Positions 26,473 to 34,254 of a stretch of DNA of 57,823 nt are shown in pieces (the stretch's first letter is position 1; every line of letters begins with the position of its first letter). The stretch is taken from IMG/VR virus record IMGVR_UViG_3300008954_002723, positions 1 to 57,823 of that record, one strand, 5' to 3'. Origin of the DNA: a virus. The notes beneath the pieces were generated by a model, which was given only the letters and a program-made list of their open reading frames with translations, did not search any database and was not told where the DNA came from. The translations under genes were made by a program, and so were the position numbers.

Positions 26473-27969
26473 ATGGCTACAAAAAGAAAATCAATCATCG
26501 AAGAGGCGTTGCTAGAAGCAAAGTCTTTAGAGGATGCCTTAAAAGCCAATACGAAAGAAATGCTTGCCACTCATATGAAGCAAGAAATTGAAAGTATCGT
26601 AGAGTCGTCTTTAAAAGTGAAAGACGAAGAATCTAAGAACGATATCGTTGAAGGGTCCGATGAGAAAACGGAAGTGCCAGTATTAAAAGAACAAAAAGAC
26701 GAGGAGTCTGAAGAATTGGTTCTAGTAGATGCTGGAGATGATTCAGAAGAAGAAGCAGACGCGGATGCGGATGTTGAATTGGATGGATTGGAATTAGATC
26801 TTGATCTTGACGCATTAGCGGCAGGTGCAGAAGAAGATGAAGTAGAAGACTTAGCCCTAGCAATAGGAGATGAGGAAGAACTTGACTTAACTGGTGCATC
26901 TGATGATGAAGTTATCGCCGTATTTAAGAAAATGGGTGATGATGATGAAGTTGAGGTGATTAAAGATGAAGATGGAATTCACTTAACAGATAATGAAGCA
27001 GGAACAGAATATTACATTAAGGAGTCTGAGGAATTAGACGAAGAAGAACTTTGTGAAGGATGTGATGGAGATGTTGTTTATGAAATCGAACTTGATGAAC
27101 ATGGTTTTGACCATGTAACATTAGGTGGTGACAAATATGACTTATCAAAAACTCATACTGGTCGTGATTACACACCAGGACATCATCGATCTAAAATAGA
27201 TCATGATGCCGGATGGGATAAGCTTGTATGGGGCGGAAACGCACATGATAAAGATCATGGACATCCTGGTGATGAAGATTATACCTCTAAAATAGGTACA
27301 CGAGATAAAGGACATCCTGGAGATCGTGCTTATACCACAAAACGTGGAGATCATGATTATCATAGAGATCATCATGATATTAAGGGACATCCTTTCGCTG
27401 AAGATGTAGTTGTAGATTTAGACGGAGACGAAGTTGATGAGTCAACTCGAAGAACTTTAGCGGATAGAAGAAGAAGGGATTTAAAACCATCTAACTATCC
27501 AGCTAACGAATCTAGAAAATCTCGTAAACCACTTTCTGAAAAAAGGAGAACTTCTAAAAATGTAAGAAAAGTTGCTGATTCTAAAATTGTGAAGGAATAC
27601 AAAGAGCTGAAAAGTAAAAACAATGAATACAAAGAAGCTCTTAAAGTTTTCAAAAACAAATTAAACGAAGTTGCTTTATTTAATACAAATTTAGCATATG
27701 TGAATAGATTATTTACTGAACATTCAACTACTAAAACTGAAAAGATGGAAATCTTAAAAAGGTTTGATGGGGCTGAAAGCATTAAAGAATCTAAAAACAT
27801 ATATAAAACTGTAAAAGGTGAGTTAGATACTAAAACACCAATTACGGAATCTGTAGAAAATAAAGTCAATAAGACTGTTAAGTCTTCTAAATCGGATTTG
27901 AATGAGTCTACTGCATATGTAGATCCTCAAATTATGGCGATAAAAGATTTAATGAAAAGAATTTCGTAG
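26473..27969 (+). CDS. Prohead scaffold/core protein (gp22 position)
   Basis: 498 residues. N terminus MATKRKSIIEEALLE is helical with a possible gp21 site at L-L-E. Then comes a very acidic region (about 75-200, SEEEADADADVELDGLELDL). A His/Asp/Gly-rich region (about 215-310) repeats GHPGDEDYT, GHPGDRAYT and HDYHRDHHDIKGHP. A basic helical C-terminal half (about 325-498) has coiled-coil heptads (SKIVKEYKELKSKNNEYKEALKVF) and ends AIKDLMKRIS. The position between protease and major capsid gene, the acidity and the coiled coil fit a T4 gp22-type scaffold. The His-rich insert is unusual and could bind metal. Confidence 0.75.
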   Translation: MATKRKSIIEEALLEAKSLEDALKANTKEMLATHMKQEIESIVESSLKVKDEESKNDIVEGSDEKTEVPVLKEQKDEESEELVLVDAGDDSEEEADADADVELDGLELDLDLDALAAGAEEDEVEDLALAIGDEEELDLTGASDDEVIAVFKKMGDDDEVEVIKDEDGIHLTDNEAGTEYYIKESEELDEEELCEGCDGDVVYEIELDEHGFDHVTLGGDKYDLSKTHTGRDYTPGHHRSKIDHDAGWDKLVWGGNAHDKDHGHPGDEDYTSKIGTRDKGHPGDRAYTTKRGDHDYHRDHHDIKGHPFAEDVVVDLDGDEVDESTRRTLADRRRRDLKPSNYPANESRKSRKPLSEKRRTSKNVRKVADSKIVKEYKELKSKNNEYKEALKVFKNKLNEVALFNTNLAYVNRLFTEHSTTKTEKMEILKRFDGAESIKESKNIYKTVKGELDTKTPITESVENKVNKTVKSSKSDLNESTAYVDPQIMAIKDLMKRIS

Positions 27970-28007
27970 TTAAAACAATAACAATAATATAAATAAAAAA
28001 CTCAAAA

Positions 28008-29750
28008 ATGGGACATTTATTAAATTCAGGTGAAGTCGGAAATATCGGACTTGAACACTTGAAACAAATTAGATCTAAAACCATCAACAAATGGAATTCT
28101 CTTGGATTTCTAGATGGTTTAAAAGGTCACGTAAAAGAGAACATTGCTCAGTTATACGAAAACCAAGCTTCAGCTTTATTGAATGAGGCTACGGATGCTA
28201 GTTCATCTGGTTCTTTCGAAACTGTAGTTTTCCCTATCGTAAGAAGGGTATTCTCTAAACTTTTGGCTAACGATATCGTATCGGTACAGGCGATGAACAT
28301 GCCAATCGGAAAATTATTTTACTTTGTACCTAAAACAAGTGGAAGAAATCACGCTCCTCTTAACGGACCGGCTCTTCCAGCACAAGATTGTGTGTTTAGT
28401 GGATGTGGTATTGTATCACAATCACAATTCTTGCAAAAATCACTTTATGATGTATTCTACAACAATGGTATGTTTGATGCGTCTAAAGGTACACTTACTA
28501 TTACTGAAGGTGGACTTAACGCAATGGTTGTTACTTCTGCTGGCACAACTACTGAACAAGCATTTGCTGATCAACCAACTGATGCAGCGGGAGCTTTCAG
28601 AAGTGTTAGTGCATGTGTAACTGGGTTTACTAGTGCGGGTGCAGGAAGATTAACAGGACCTGACGGAAATGAAATGGATACAGAAACTTTCTTATCATCT
28701 TTAACTATAGTATCATCTGATGATATTACTGGTGCAGATGGAAGTACAGTATGTATTCCTGCAGGAACACCAATCCCTTATAATGTAATTGCACAGAAAT
28801 ATGGACAAGGTATCGTTGCTTATGGTGACATTTGTACGGCTGATGGTTGTCTATTAGTTGAACTTGATCTTACATGCCCAGCATGTATCGATTGTTCTGG
28901 TGCTACATTTGATGGTTATCAAGGAGCTGGAGCAGCACCAAACATTGCACATCTTGCAGTGACTTGGGGTACTTACGCATCTCTAGAATTTGCAACTGAA
29001 ATGGGTGAAGTTTCTTTTGAACTTGACGAAGTAGTTGTTGCAGTGACAGAGAGAAAGTTGAGAGCAACTTGGTCTCCTGAACTAGCGCAAGACGTTAGTG
29101 CATTCCATAACATTGATGCTGAAGCTGAATTAACGGCTTTACTTTCTGAGCAAGTAGCAGCTGAAATCGACAGAGAAATCATGAGAGATTTGAGAAACGG
29201 TGCAGCTTGGTCTTTGAGATGGGATTATAACGGATGGAAAAGAGCCAATAATGGTGGTGGTTTCAACGCTTACACTCAGAAAGAGTGGAATCAAACGTTG
29301 ATTACTAAAATTAACCAATTATCTGCTCAGATTCATAAATCAACTCTAAGGGGTGGTGCTAACTTCGTGATAGTATCTTCTGAGGTATCAGCTATTTTTG
29401 ATGACTTAGAATACTTCCACGTATCGAATGCGGCTCCTGAGCAAGATCAATACAACATGGGTATTGAGAAAGTAGGTTCATTAGGTGGAAGATATACTGT
29501 ATATCGTGATCCATATGCACCAGCTAACTCAATCATAGTTGGTCACAAAGGTAAATCATTGTTGGATACTGGGTACATTTACGCACCTTACGTACCATTA
29601 CAATTAACACCTACGTTGCAAAACCCATTCAACTTTGCACCTGTTAAAGGTATCATGACACGTTACGCTAAGAAAATGGTTAATAACCGTTTCTATGGTA
29701 AGTTAACTGTTGATGGTGTTGTAACTTTCGATATCAATCAATTGAGATAA
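28008..29750 (+). CDS. Major capsid protein (T4 gp23-like)
   Basis: 580 residues. Forms the head shell. The N-terminal 60 residues are a helical propeptide ending ASALLNE, followed by ATDASSSGSFETVVFPIVRRVF. This matches T4 gp23, which is cut after FLTE65 before its mature N terminus, so E60/A61 is the predicted maturation site. SVQAMNMPIGKLFYFVPKTS corresponds to the gp23 VQPMNSPTGQVFALR region. A Cys-rich insert (TCPACIDCSGATFDGYQG, near residue 290-310) is not typical. Codon use is richer in C-ending codons than in its neighbours, fitting very high expression. A strong terminator follows. Confidence 0.94.
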   Translation: MGHLLNSGEVGNIGLEHLKQIRSKTINKWNSLGFLDGLKGHVKENIAQLYENQASALLNEATDASSSGSFETVVFPIVRRVFSKLLANDIVSVQAMNMPIGKLFYFVPKTSGRNHAPLNGPALPAQDCVFSGCGIVSQSQFLQKSLYDVFYNNGMFDASKGTLTITEGGLNAMVVTSAGTTTEQAFADQPTDAAGAFRSVSACVTGFTSAGAGRLTGPDGNEMDTETFLSSLTIVSSDDITGADGSTVCIPAGTPIPYNVIAQKYGQGIVAYGDICTADGCLLVELDLTCPACIDCSGATFDGYQGAGAAPNIAHLAVTWGTYASLEFATEMGEVSFELDEVVVAVTERKLRATWSPELAQDVSAFHNIDAEAELTALLSEQVAAEIDREIMRDLRNGAAWSLRWDYNGWKRANNGGGFNAYTQKEWNQTLITKINQLSAQIHKSTLRGGANFVIVSSEVSAIFDDLEYFHVSNAAPEQDQYNMGIEKVGSLGGRYTVYRDPYAPANSIIVGHKGKSLLDTGYIYAPYVPLQLTPTLQNPFNFAPVKGIMTRYAKKMVNNRFYGKLTVDGVVTFDINQLR

Positions 29751-29772
29751 TAATTAATTTTGATTATATTTT

Positions 29773-29806
29773 AAAAAGGGTAGATGTATTTCTACCCTTT
29801 TTTTTT
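29773..29806 (+). terminator. Strong Rho-independent terminator after the capsid gene
   Basis: AAAAAGGGTAGA (29773-29784), 6-nt loop, TCTACCCTTTTT (29791-29802), continuing in T to 29806; a 12-bp stem. Confidence 0.9.
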
Positions 29807-29817
29807 GTTTTATAAGA

Positions 29818-29827
29818 TATTTATTAT
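29818..29827 (+). promoter_or_regulatory. Late-type promoter motif TATTTATTAT
   Basis: Begins 23 nt before the ATG at 29841 and follows the capsid terminator. Confidence 0.55.
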
Positions 29828-29840
29828 TAAATTAGCATCC

Positions 29841-30647
29841 ATGCGAATTAAGAAAAAAGATGTAATATTAGAAGCCACTTTATTAGATGTAAGTAGTGAA
29901 TTTAATAACCAAGAAAAAAAATTATTAAAAGTACTTGCCAAAAAATTTGGGGATGGAGGATATAATAGTGAGTTTGATAGATTTGAGGCAGCAGCGTGGT
30001 TAATAGAGCATATGGATATTCCTTATGATGTTGCGTATGATTTGAGTCTTACTTATTGGTGGCATGGAAAAGATTTATTTAAAGAATATGACCCTATAAG
30101 GAAAAAAGAAAGTAGAGGTTATATTTTTAACAGAATGTTAAGAAACTTATTAGAAAAGTATGTGGCGGAAAAGGGAGAAACCATTGGTAATATTAAATTA
30201 AAATGGAATGATCCGAACAAAGAGTTTAGCGAGGAAGAAACATTTACCAGTGATGCAGAAATAAAATTATGGACCGGAAATCAAGGATTTTCCCTTTATA
30301 TTCCTTTAGGAGACGATTTTAATGATAATTATAATATTGATTACAATCTACGTAGTAATGCCACTCTAATGATATCTATTGAATTTAAAGAATATCCTGC
30401 AGAATCATATAGAGAAAAGGGAGATCCTAGGGCAGACACACATTTTAAATTAACGGTTGAATATCATACAGGTAGTTCATGGATGAATCCTACTAATAAA
30501 ACAACACTTATAGAAAAAGATATCCCCATGCCACACCCAATGATACCAGCAACTATTTATAAACTTTTTACGGATACCATTAAAGAAGTGTTGGATGAAA
30601 TAGAAGGGATAACTTTTGACTTCCCATATCCTGATAAGGTGGAGTAA
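29841..30647 (+). CDS. Tagged hypothetical protein (268 aa)
   Basis: Start at MRIKKKDVILE (29841); the upstream in-frame ATG at 29784 lies inside the capsid terminator hairpin and is rejected. The start is a short tag form with I-L-E at 9-11. The body has helical N-terminal (EKKLLKVLAKKFGDGGYNSE, AAAWLIEHMDIPYDVAYDL) and beta-rich C-terminal (LMISIEFKEYPAESYREKGD, HFKLTVEYHTGSSW) halves. No family recognised. Last gene before the convergent junction; probably a packaged protein. Confidence 0.6.
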   Translation: MRIKKKDVILEATLLDVSSEFNNQEKKLLKVLAKKFGDGGYNSEFDRFEAAAWLIEHMDIPYDVAYDLSLTYWWHGKDLFKEYDPIRKKESRGYIFNRMLRNLLEKYVAEKGETIGNIKLKWNDPNKEFSEEETFTSDAEIKLWTGNQGFSLYIPLGDDFNDNYNIDYNLRSNATLMISIEFKEYPAESYREKGDPRADTHFKLTVEYHTGSSWMNPTNKTTLIEKDIPMPHPMIPATIYKLFTDTIKEVLDEIEGITFDFPYPDKVE

Positions 30648-30767
30648 AAATCCTCCTAAAATACCCAAAAACCCACATTTTTAAAAATTAGACGATATAA
30701 GACGATTTCCTTGTCTTATATATATTATATATAAGACTACCCTGAAATCCTACCAGGACGTCTAAAA
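30648..30767. terminator. Convergent junction with 25-bp palindrome, probable bidirectional terminator
   Basis: 120 nt between the last plus-strand gene and the end of the long minus-strand block. It contains GTCTTATATATA-T-TATATATAAGAC (30713-30737), a dyad perfect except for its central base, flanked by further GACG elements (TTAGACGATATAAGACG before, GGACGTCTAAAA after). A long hairpin or cruciform here could stop transcription from both sides. There is no T run on the plus strand, so classic terminator action is uncertain. Confidence 0.5.
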
Positions 30768-32249
30768 TCAGTGTAATTCATCAACCTGGTTGACGATTTC
30801 GAATTGCATTTGGTCGGTGTATGTTTTAACCTCTTGATTAGAGATTAATTTAATGTCAATATAATATCTATTAGGTATCATCCATGAGGTGTCTAAAAGA
30901 AAATAATTTTTAAGATATGCCATATTCACATCTTGCCATTCTATAACATTAACTTGAGTATTACCTTCTCTTACCCATAAACGATATTGTAAACTATCAA
31001 TTACCTTACTTTCATTTATAGTATAAGGTATTCGGGCAGAGACAATAATTTTTCTTACATCTCCTCTTTTTATTCTTTCATCTCTTTTAACCCCACTAAT
31101 AGACATTGCATAATCCACAGGTAAAGATTCATTATTACCTATTTGATAATATTGTGTGTCATCTTTAATTTCAAAATCTAATTCTATATCGGCAAGACTT
31201 ATTCCATCTACATTTATATCACCCCATACATCAAAATATAAAACCCCATCATCTGCCGTTGGTGGTACAAATACGTCTGCGTAATATATCCCTTCGGTCG
31301 CTTGTATGGTGTCTGTAGTAGTAATGGCAGAAAATATATTACCCTCATTATCATAAATTATAACACTAGGGTTGTTATCTAAATTTTTAGGTTCACCCCC
31401 TACATTACTATAGAGATATAATCTATTAACTTTATTTTTATAGAAATTTTTTCTATCGTCTTTTATTGGGTTATGATATATAGTTTCTAAAAAAGGTTCA
31501 TAATATGTTTGAGTATGTCGAGTAAAGAATCCCACATATTGGGACGGTGCAGTTATAGTTTTTTCTAATTGACAATCAAATGCCAAACCATATCCATTAT
31601 TGGTGGTTCCACCCGTAATTAAATCATTAACTTCTTGAGTAATATCCATTTCAATATTTTCATTACCTTTATCAAAATGTTGGGTGGTTACTGTTAATCC
31701 TGTTCCACATCCCTCATATACACCTCCACCTATATGGGTAGTATAACCAGTGAATCCATCACAGGTATTACCACTTAATCCATTATAGACACAAGAAGTA
31801 GTTCCGGTCCATGGAGTTACTGAAGTCGCATAATACCAATTACTCGCACCCTCTACATAGGTTATATTATTATCACTCTCTACGCTAATGACTCTTGTAT
31901 AATCATAACCAGTTCCTTCATCCCAAAATTGGTTTACTCTAAATAAGTTAAGATCAAATGATGATGTGCGTTGTTTACCATCTATTAATTTCTGTGCTTG
32001 TAAATTCTGATCAAAATAAGAACTATTACACATTTTTAAAGTATGGGTGACTTGGGAGAGGTCCCCTAATTTACCTTCACTGTAACGTTCTTGTAAATCC
32101 CCAACATCAAAATATAAAAGATGTCGCGTAAATTCTTCTGTTGTATCTGAACCCCCATAATATAATTCTGCAATAGGACTATTTCCTGTATTGGCAGCAC
32201 TATTTAAAATTAATGTATTATTTTTTTCTATGTATGACCTAATTACCAT
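30768..32249 (-). CDS. Virion structural protein, tail/fibre type (493 aa)
   Basis: Beta-rich throughout, with N-terminal MVIRSYIEKNNTLILNSAAN and ELYYGGSDTTEEFTRHLLYFDVGDL. This resembles the start of DNRLRE/jelly-roll-like phage proteins that bind adjacent subunits. The middle (about 130-330) is rich in Gly, Thr and aromatic residues, as in fibre domains. The C-terminal third (RGDVRKIIVSARIPYTINES, QYRLWVREGNTQVNVIEWQD) looks like an Ig-like fold. Last gene of the minus-strand tail block, 20 nt after the gp5-like gene, with its own late promoter. Precise position in the tail is unknown. Confidence 0.6.
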   Translation of the reverse strand: MVIRSYIEKNNTLILNSAANTGNSPIAELYYGGSDTTEEFTRHLLYFDVGDLQERYSEGKLGDLSQVTHTLKMCNSSYFDQNLQAQKLIDGKQRTSSFDLNLFRVNQFWDEGTGYDYTRVISVESDNNITYVEGASNWYYATSVTPWTGTTSCVYNGLSGNTCDGFTGYTTHIGGGVYEGCGTGLTVTTQHFDKGNENIEMDITQEVNDLITGGTTNNGYGLAFDCQLEKTITAPSQYVGFFTRHTQTYYEPFLETIYHNPIKDDRKNFYKNKVNRLYLYSNVGGEPKNLDNNPSVIIYDNEGNIFSAITTTDTIQATEGIYYADVFVPPTADDGVLYFDVWGDINVDGISLADIELDFEIKDDTQYYQIGNNESLPVDYAMSISGVKRDERIKRGDVRKIIVSARIPYTINESKVIDSLQYRLWVREGNTQVNVIEWQDVNMAYLKNYFLLDTSWMIPNRYYIDIKLISNQEVKTYTDQMQFEIVNQVDELH

Positions 32250-32252
32250 TTT

Positions 32253-32267
32253 CTTTATATATAAATA
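32253..32267 (-). promoter_or_regulatory. Late-type promoter motif TATTTATATATAAAG (minus strand)
   Basis: Begins 18 nt before the ATG at 32249, in the same orientation and spacing as the plus-strand copies. Confidence 0.5.
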
Positions 32268-32269
32268 TA

Positions 32270-33598
32270 TTAATTACTATTAATGTTATGATTTAATATA
32301 GTATCTAAATCAAATCTTAATACTTCTAATTTAGTGGTGTCTGGATCAGAAGGTAACCCATGATAAGGATGTACGTGAAGATTAACATATTCTTTCACTA
32401 ATTCTAAGAATTTTACTAGTTTATCCCCATATACTAAAGGATGTGCGTCACTATTAATGGTACCTTGTTCATCCGTAGTTATTAAATATTCCGGATTAGT
32501 TAAATCAAAATTATGTTCTCCATCGTGACTTAATAAATTAATTTTATTTGCCACTAAATTCATAACACTGGTTTTATTGTCATCATTAGCTACTACCTTA
32601 TTTTTTTTAATAGTAGTCTTTCTTTCTGTTGGTGTAACCGAAAATATTGCAATACCATTTTTTGCATTAGGATATTTATTCAATAAATCTGCCGATAAAC
32701 ATTTTAATTTCCATTTAGCACCTTTATGTAAATTAATAAAGTTTAGTGATTCTTTTAATGCTTCTACCCTATTATTACTACCTACTTTCTCATCAATTAA
32801 AGTATGTATAACCTTACCACTTTTAATATTTTTAACCTGGATATGATAAGTAGTTTTAGTTACTGTCGAACTCTTATAGTTTTCATCAGGTAAATCAAAG
32901 GATAAAAGTTGATTGCCCACAAAACTAGAAATAGTGGCAACAATTAAAGTAGTTGGCTCTGGGGGTATCAGAGTAATGTGCTCTTTGTCTACCGTTGTCC
33001 TTTTTAATTTTTCGCCACCATATTTTAATTGAATATAACCAATATCTTGTTTATTAAATTCTATATTATCTCCCTCAATAAATTTACCAGCCCTCAACCA
33101 AATTTCCCTATCTTTTTGAACAATATCAGTATTATATCTTCCTTGTAAAACTACGTTTTCACTTCCTACTTCATATGCACCAGTTTGTATACCTGGATCA
33201 CCAGTCGCAATTGGTCCAAAAGGAAATACTGAACTGGATTGGGTCGCATCATCAAAAGAAAGGTTAGTAACTTTACTAATTACTGGTCCCATCCAGAATC
33301 TAGTGGTTTGAAACTCTGCTTGGGGAGAAGCCATATCAGTGTCCCATTGGAATACTAATACTCCTTCACCTGGTTTTGGCATTATATTTAAAAATCGAGG
33401 TAATAAAGGAATACAAGGAGGTAATTGATCGGTAGAAACCTTAAAATTACCATCCCTACTTTTTTTGTCATCAATTCCCGTTATTCTTACCCTTATAGTT
33501 CCAGATGTATCCGTATCTACATATGGTTGGACGATACCAAACCTAATATTTTTAACTTTATTTTTTATTGAATTACTCCAAAAACTAGTTTCACTCAT
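32270..33598 (-). CDS. Baseplate hub/spike protein (T4 gp5-like, without obvious lysozyme domain)
   Basis: 442 residues. The N terminus reads FGIVQPYVDTDTSGTIRVRITGID, LPPCIPLLPRFLNIMPKPGEGVLVFQWD and TRFWMGPVIS, the OB-fold region typical of gp5/VgrG-like hub proteins. The C terminus has HDGEHNFDLTNPEYLITTDE, AHPLVYGDKLVKFLELVKEY and NLHVHPYHGLP, the H-x-H-x-Y-H pattern found near the end of many baseplate spike proteins. No lysozyme motif is visible between. It should form the membrane-puncturing centre of the baseplate. Overlaps the next upstream gene by 1 nt. Confidence 0.75.
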   Translation of the reverse strand: MSETSFWSNSIKNKVKNIRFGIVQPYVDTDTSGTIRVRITGIDDKKSRDGNFKVSTDQLPPCIPLLPRFLNIMPKPGEGVLVFQWDTDMASPQAEFQTTRFWMGPVISKVTNLSFDDATQSSSVFPFGPIATGDPGIQTGAYEVGSENVVLQGRYNTDIVQKDREIWLRAGKFIEGDNIEFNKQDIGYIQLKYGGEKLKRTTVDKEHITLIPPEPTTLIVATISSFVGNQLLSFDLPDENYKSSTVTKTTYHIQVKNIKSGKVIHTLIDEKVGSNNRVEALKESLNFINLHKGAKWKLKCLSADLLNKYPNAKNGIAIFSVTPTERKTTIKKNKVVANDDNKTSVMNLVANKINLLSHDGEHNFDLTNPEYLITTDEQGTINSDAHPLVYGDKLVKFLELVKEYVNLHVHPYHGLPSDPDTTKLEVLRFDLDTILNHNINSN

Positions 33599-33801
33599 TA
33601 TTCTATCCCTTTATATCTTTTTATTAAAACTGAATTACCATAATAATATTCTTTTTCTACTTCTTCAAGTTTTTCTAAAAGTTTATCTATTTCATTTTTT
33701 AATGATATATGTTCATGTTGTAATACCATTAAATTTTCTTTAATTTTATTATTAGAAATGGTTTCCCAATTCGTTTTTGTATCTTTGATATTATCTTCCA
33801 A
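33598..33801 (-). CDS. Small coiled-coil protein (67 aa)
   Basis: MEDNIKDTKTNWETISNNKI followed by a heptad-rich helix (MVLQHEHISLKNEIDKLLEKLEEVEKEY). Its ATG overlaps the preceding gene's end by 11 nt, and its stop touches the gp5-like start. Coupling to structural genes suggests a small baseplate or tail assembly factor. No family recognised. Confidence 0.6.
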   Translation of the reverse strand: MEDNIKDTKTNWETISNNKIKENLMVLQHEHISLKNEIDKLLEKLEEVEKEYYYGNSVLIKRYKGIE

Positions 33802-34237
33802 TTCCTTGTCCTTTAATCAATTGAGTTGTCATTCCTTGCACCACTACTGTTCCGGCCGCGTTTCCTCCAGTCGCAGTTAAATTAATACCTGGTGGTATTG
33901 CCACTTCTACTTTCATTTTAGTTAATATCGCATTTGTTATTTCTTCCACTCTTATGGTTTCCATCATTAAATCTAGGTTTTGTGCTCCACTACCTAATGG
34001 ACCTAGAGGTATCCCAATATCTTTTTTGCGTTGTATTATTTTACTTGCAATGTCTATTGAGCTTAATCCCTCTCTATATTGAGCACCTGCCAAAATTTGT
34101 GCAGTTGGTACTGTGGCTAATGGTGTGTTACTACTGAGTGCACTTTTTAATAAATTAACAATAGTTTGTATTGCACCTAATGATCCTTTATTATTATTCT
34201 TACTTGAACTACTACTACTACTTTCTTTACATCCCAT
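33791..34237 (-). CDS. Hypothetical structural protein with Ser-rich N terminus (148 aa)
   Basis: Begins MGCKESSSSSSSKNNNKGSL, then helices (AIQTIVNLLKSALSS) and an Ala/Gly-rich C terminus (AIPPGINLTATGGNAAGTVV, VQGMTTQLIKGQGIGR). The Cys3 is not preceded by a hydrophobic signal, so it is not a lipoprotein. It lies within the baseplate/tail block and is probably a late structural or assembly protein. Confidence 0.55.
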   Translation of the reverse strand: MGCKESSSSSSSKNNNKGSLGAIQTIVNLLKSALSSNTPLATVPTAQILAGAQYREGLSSIDIASKIIQRKKDIGIPLGPLGSGAQNLDLMMETIRVEEITNAILTKMKVEVAIPPGINLTATGGNAAGTVVVQGMTTQLIKGQGIGR

Positions 34238-34254
34238 AATATATTGTTTTTTTT

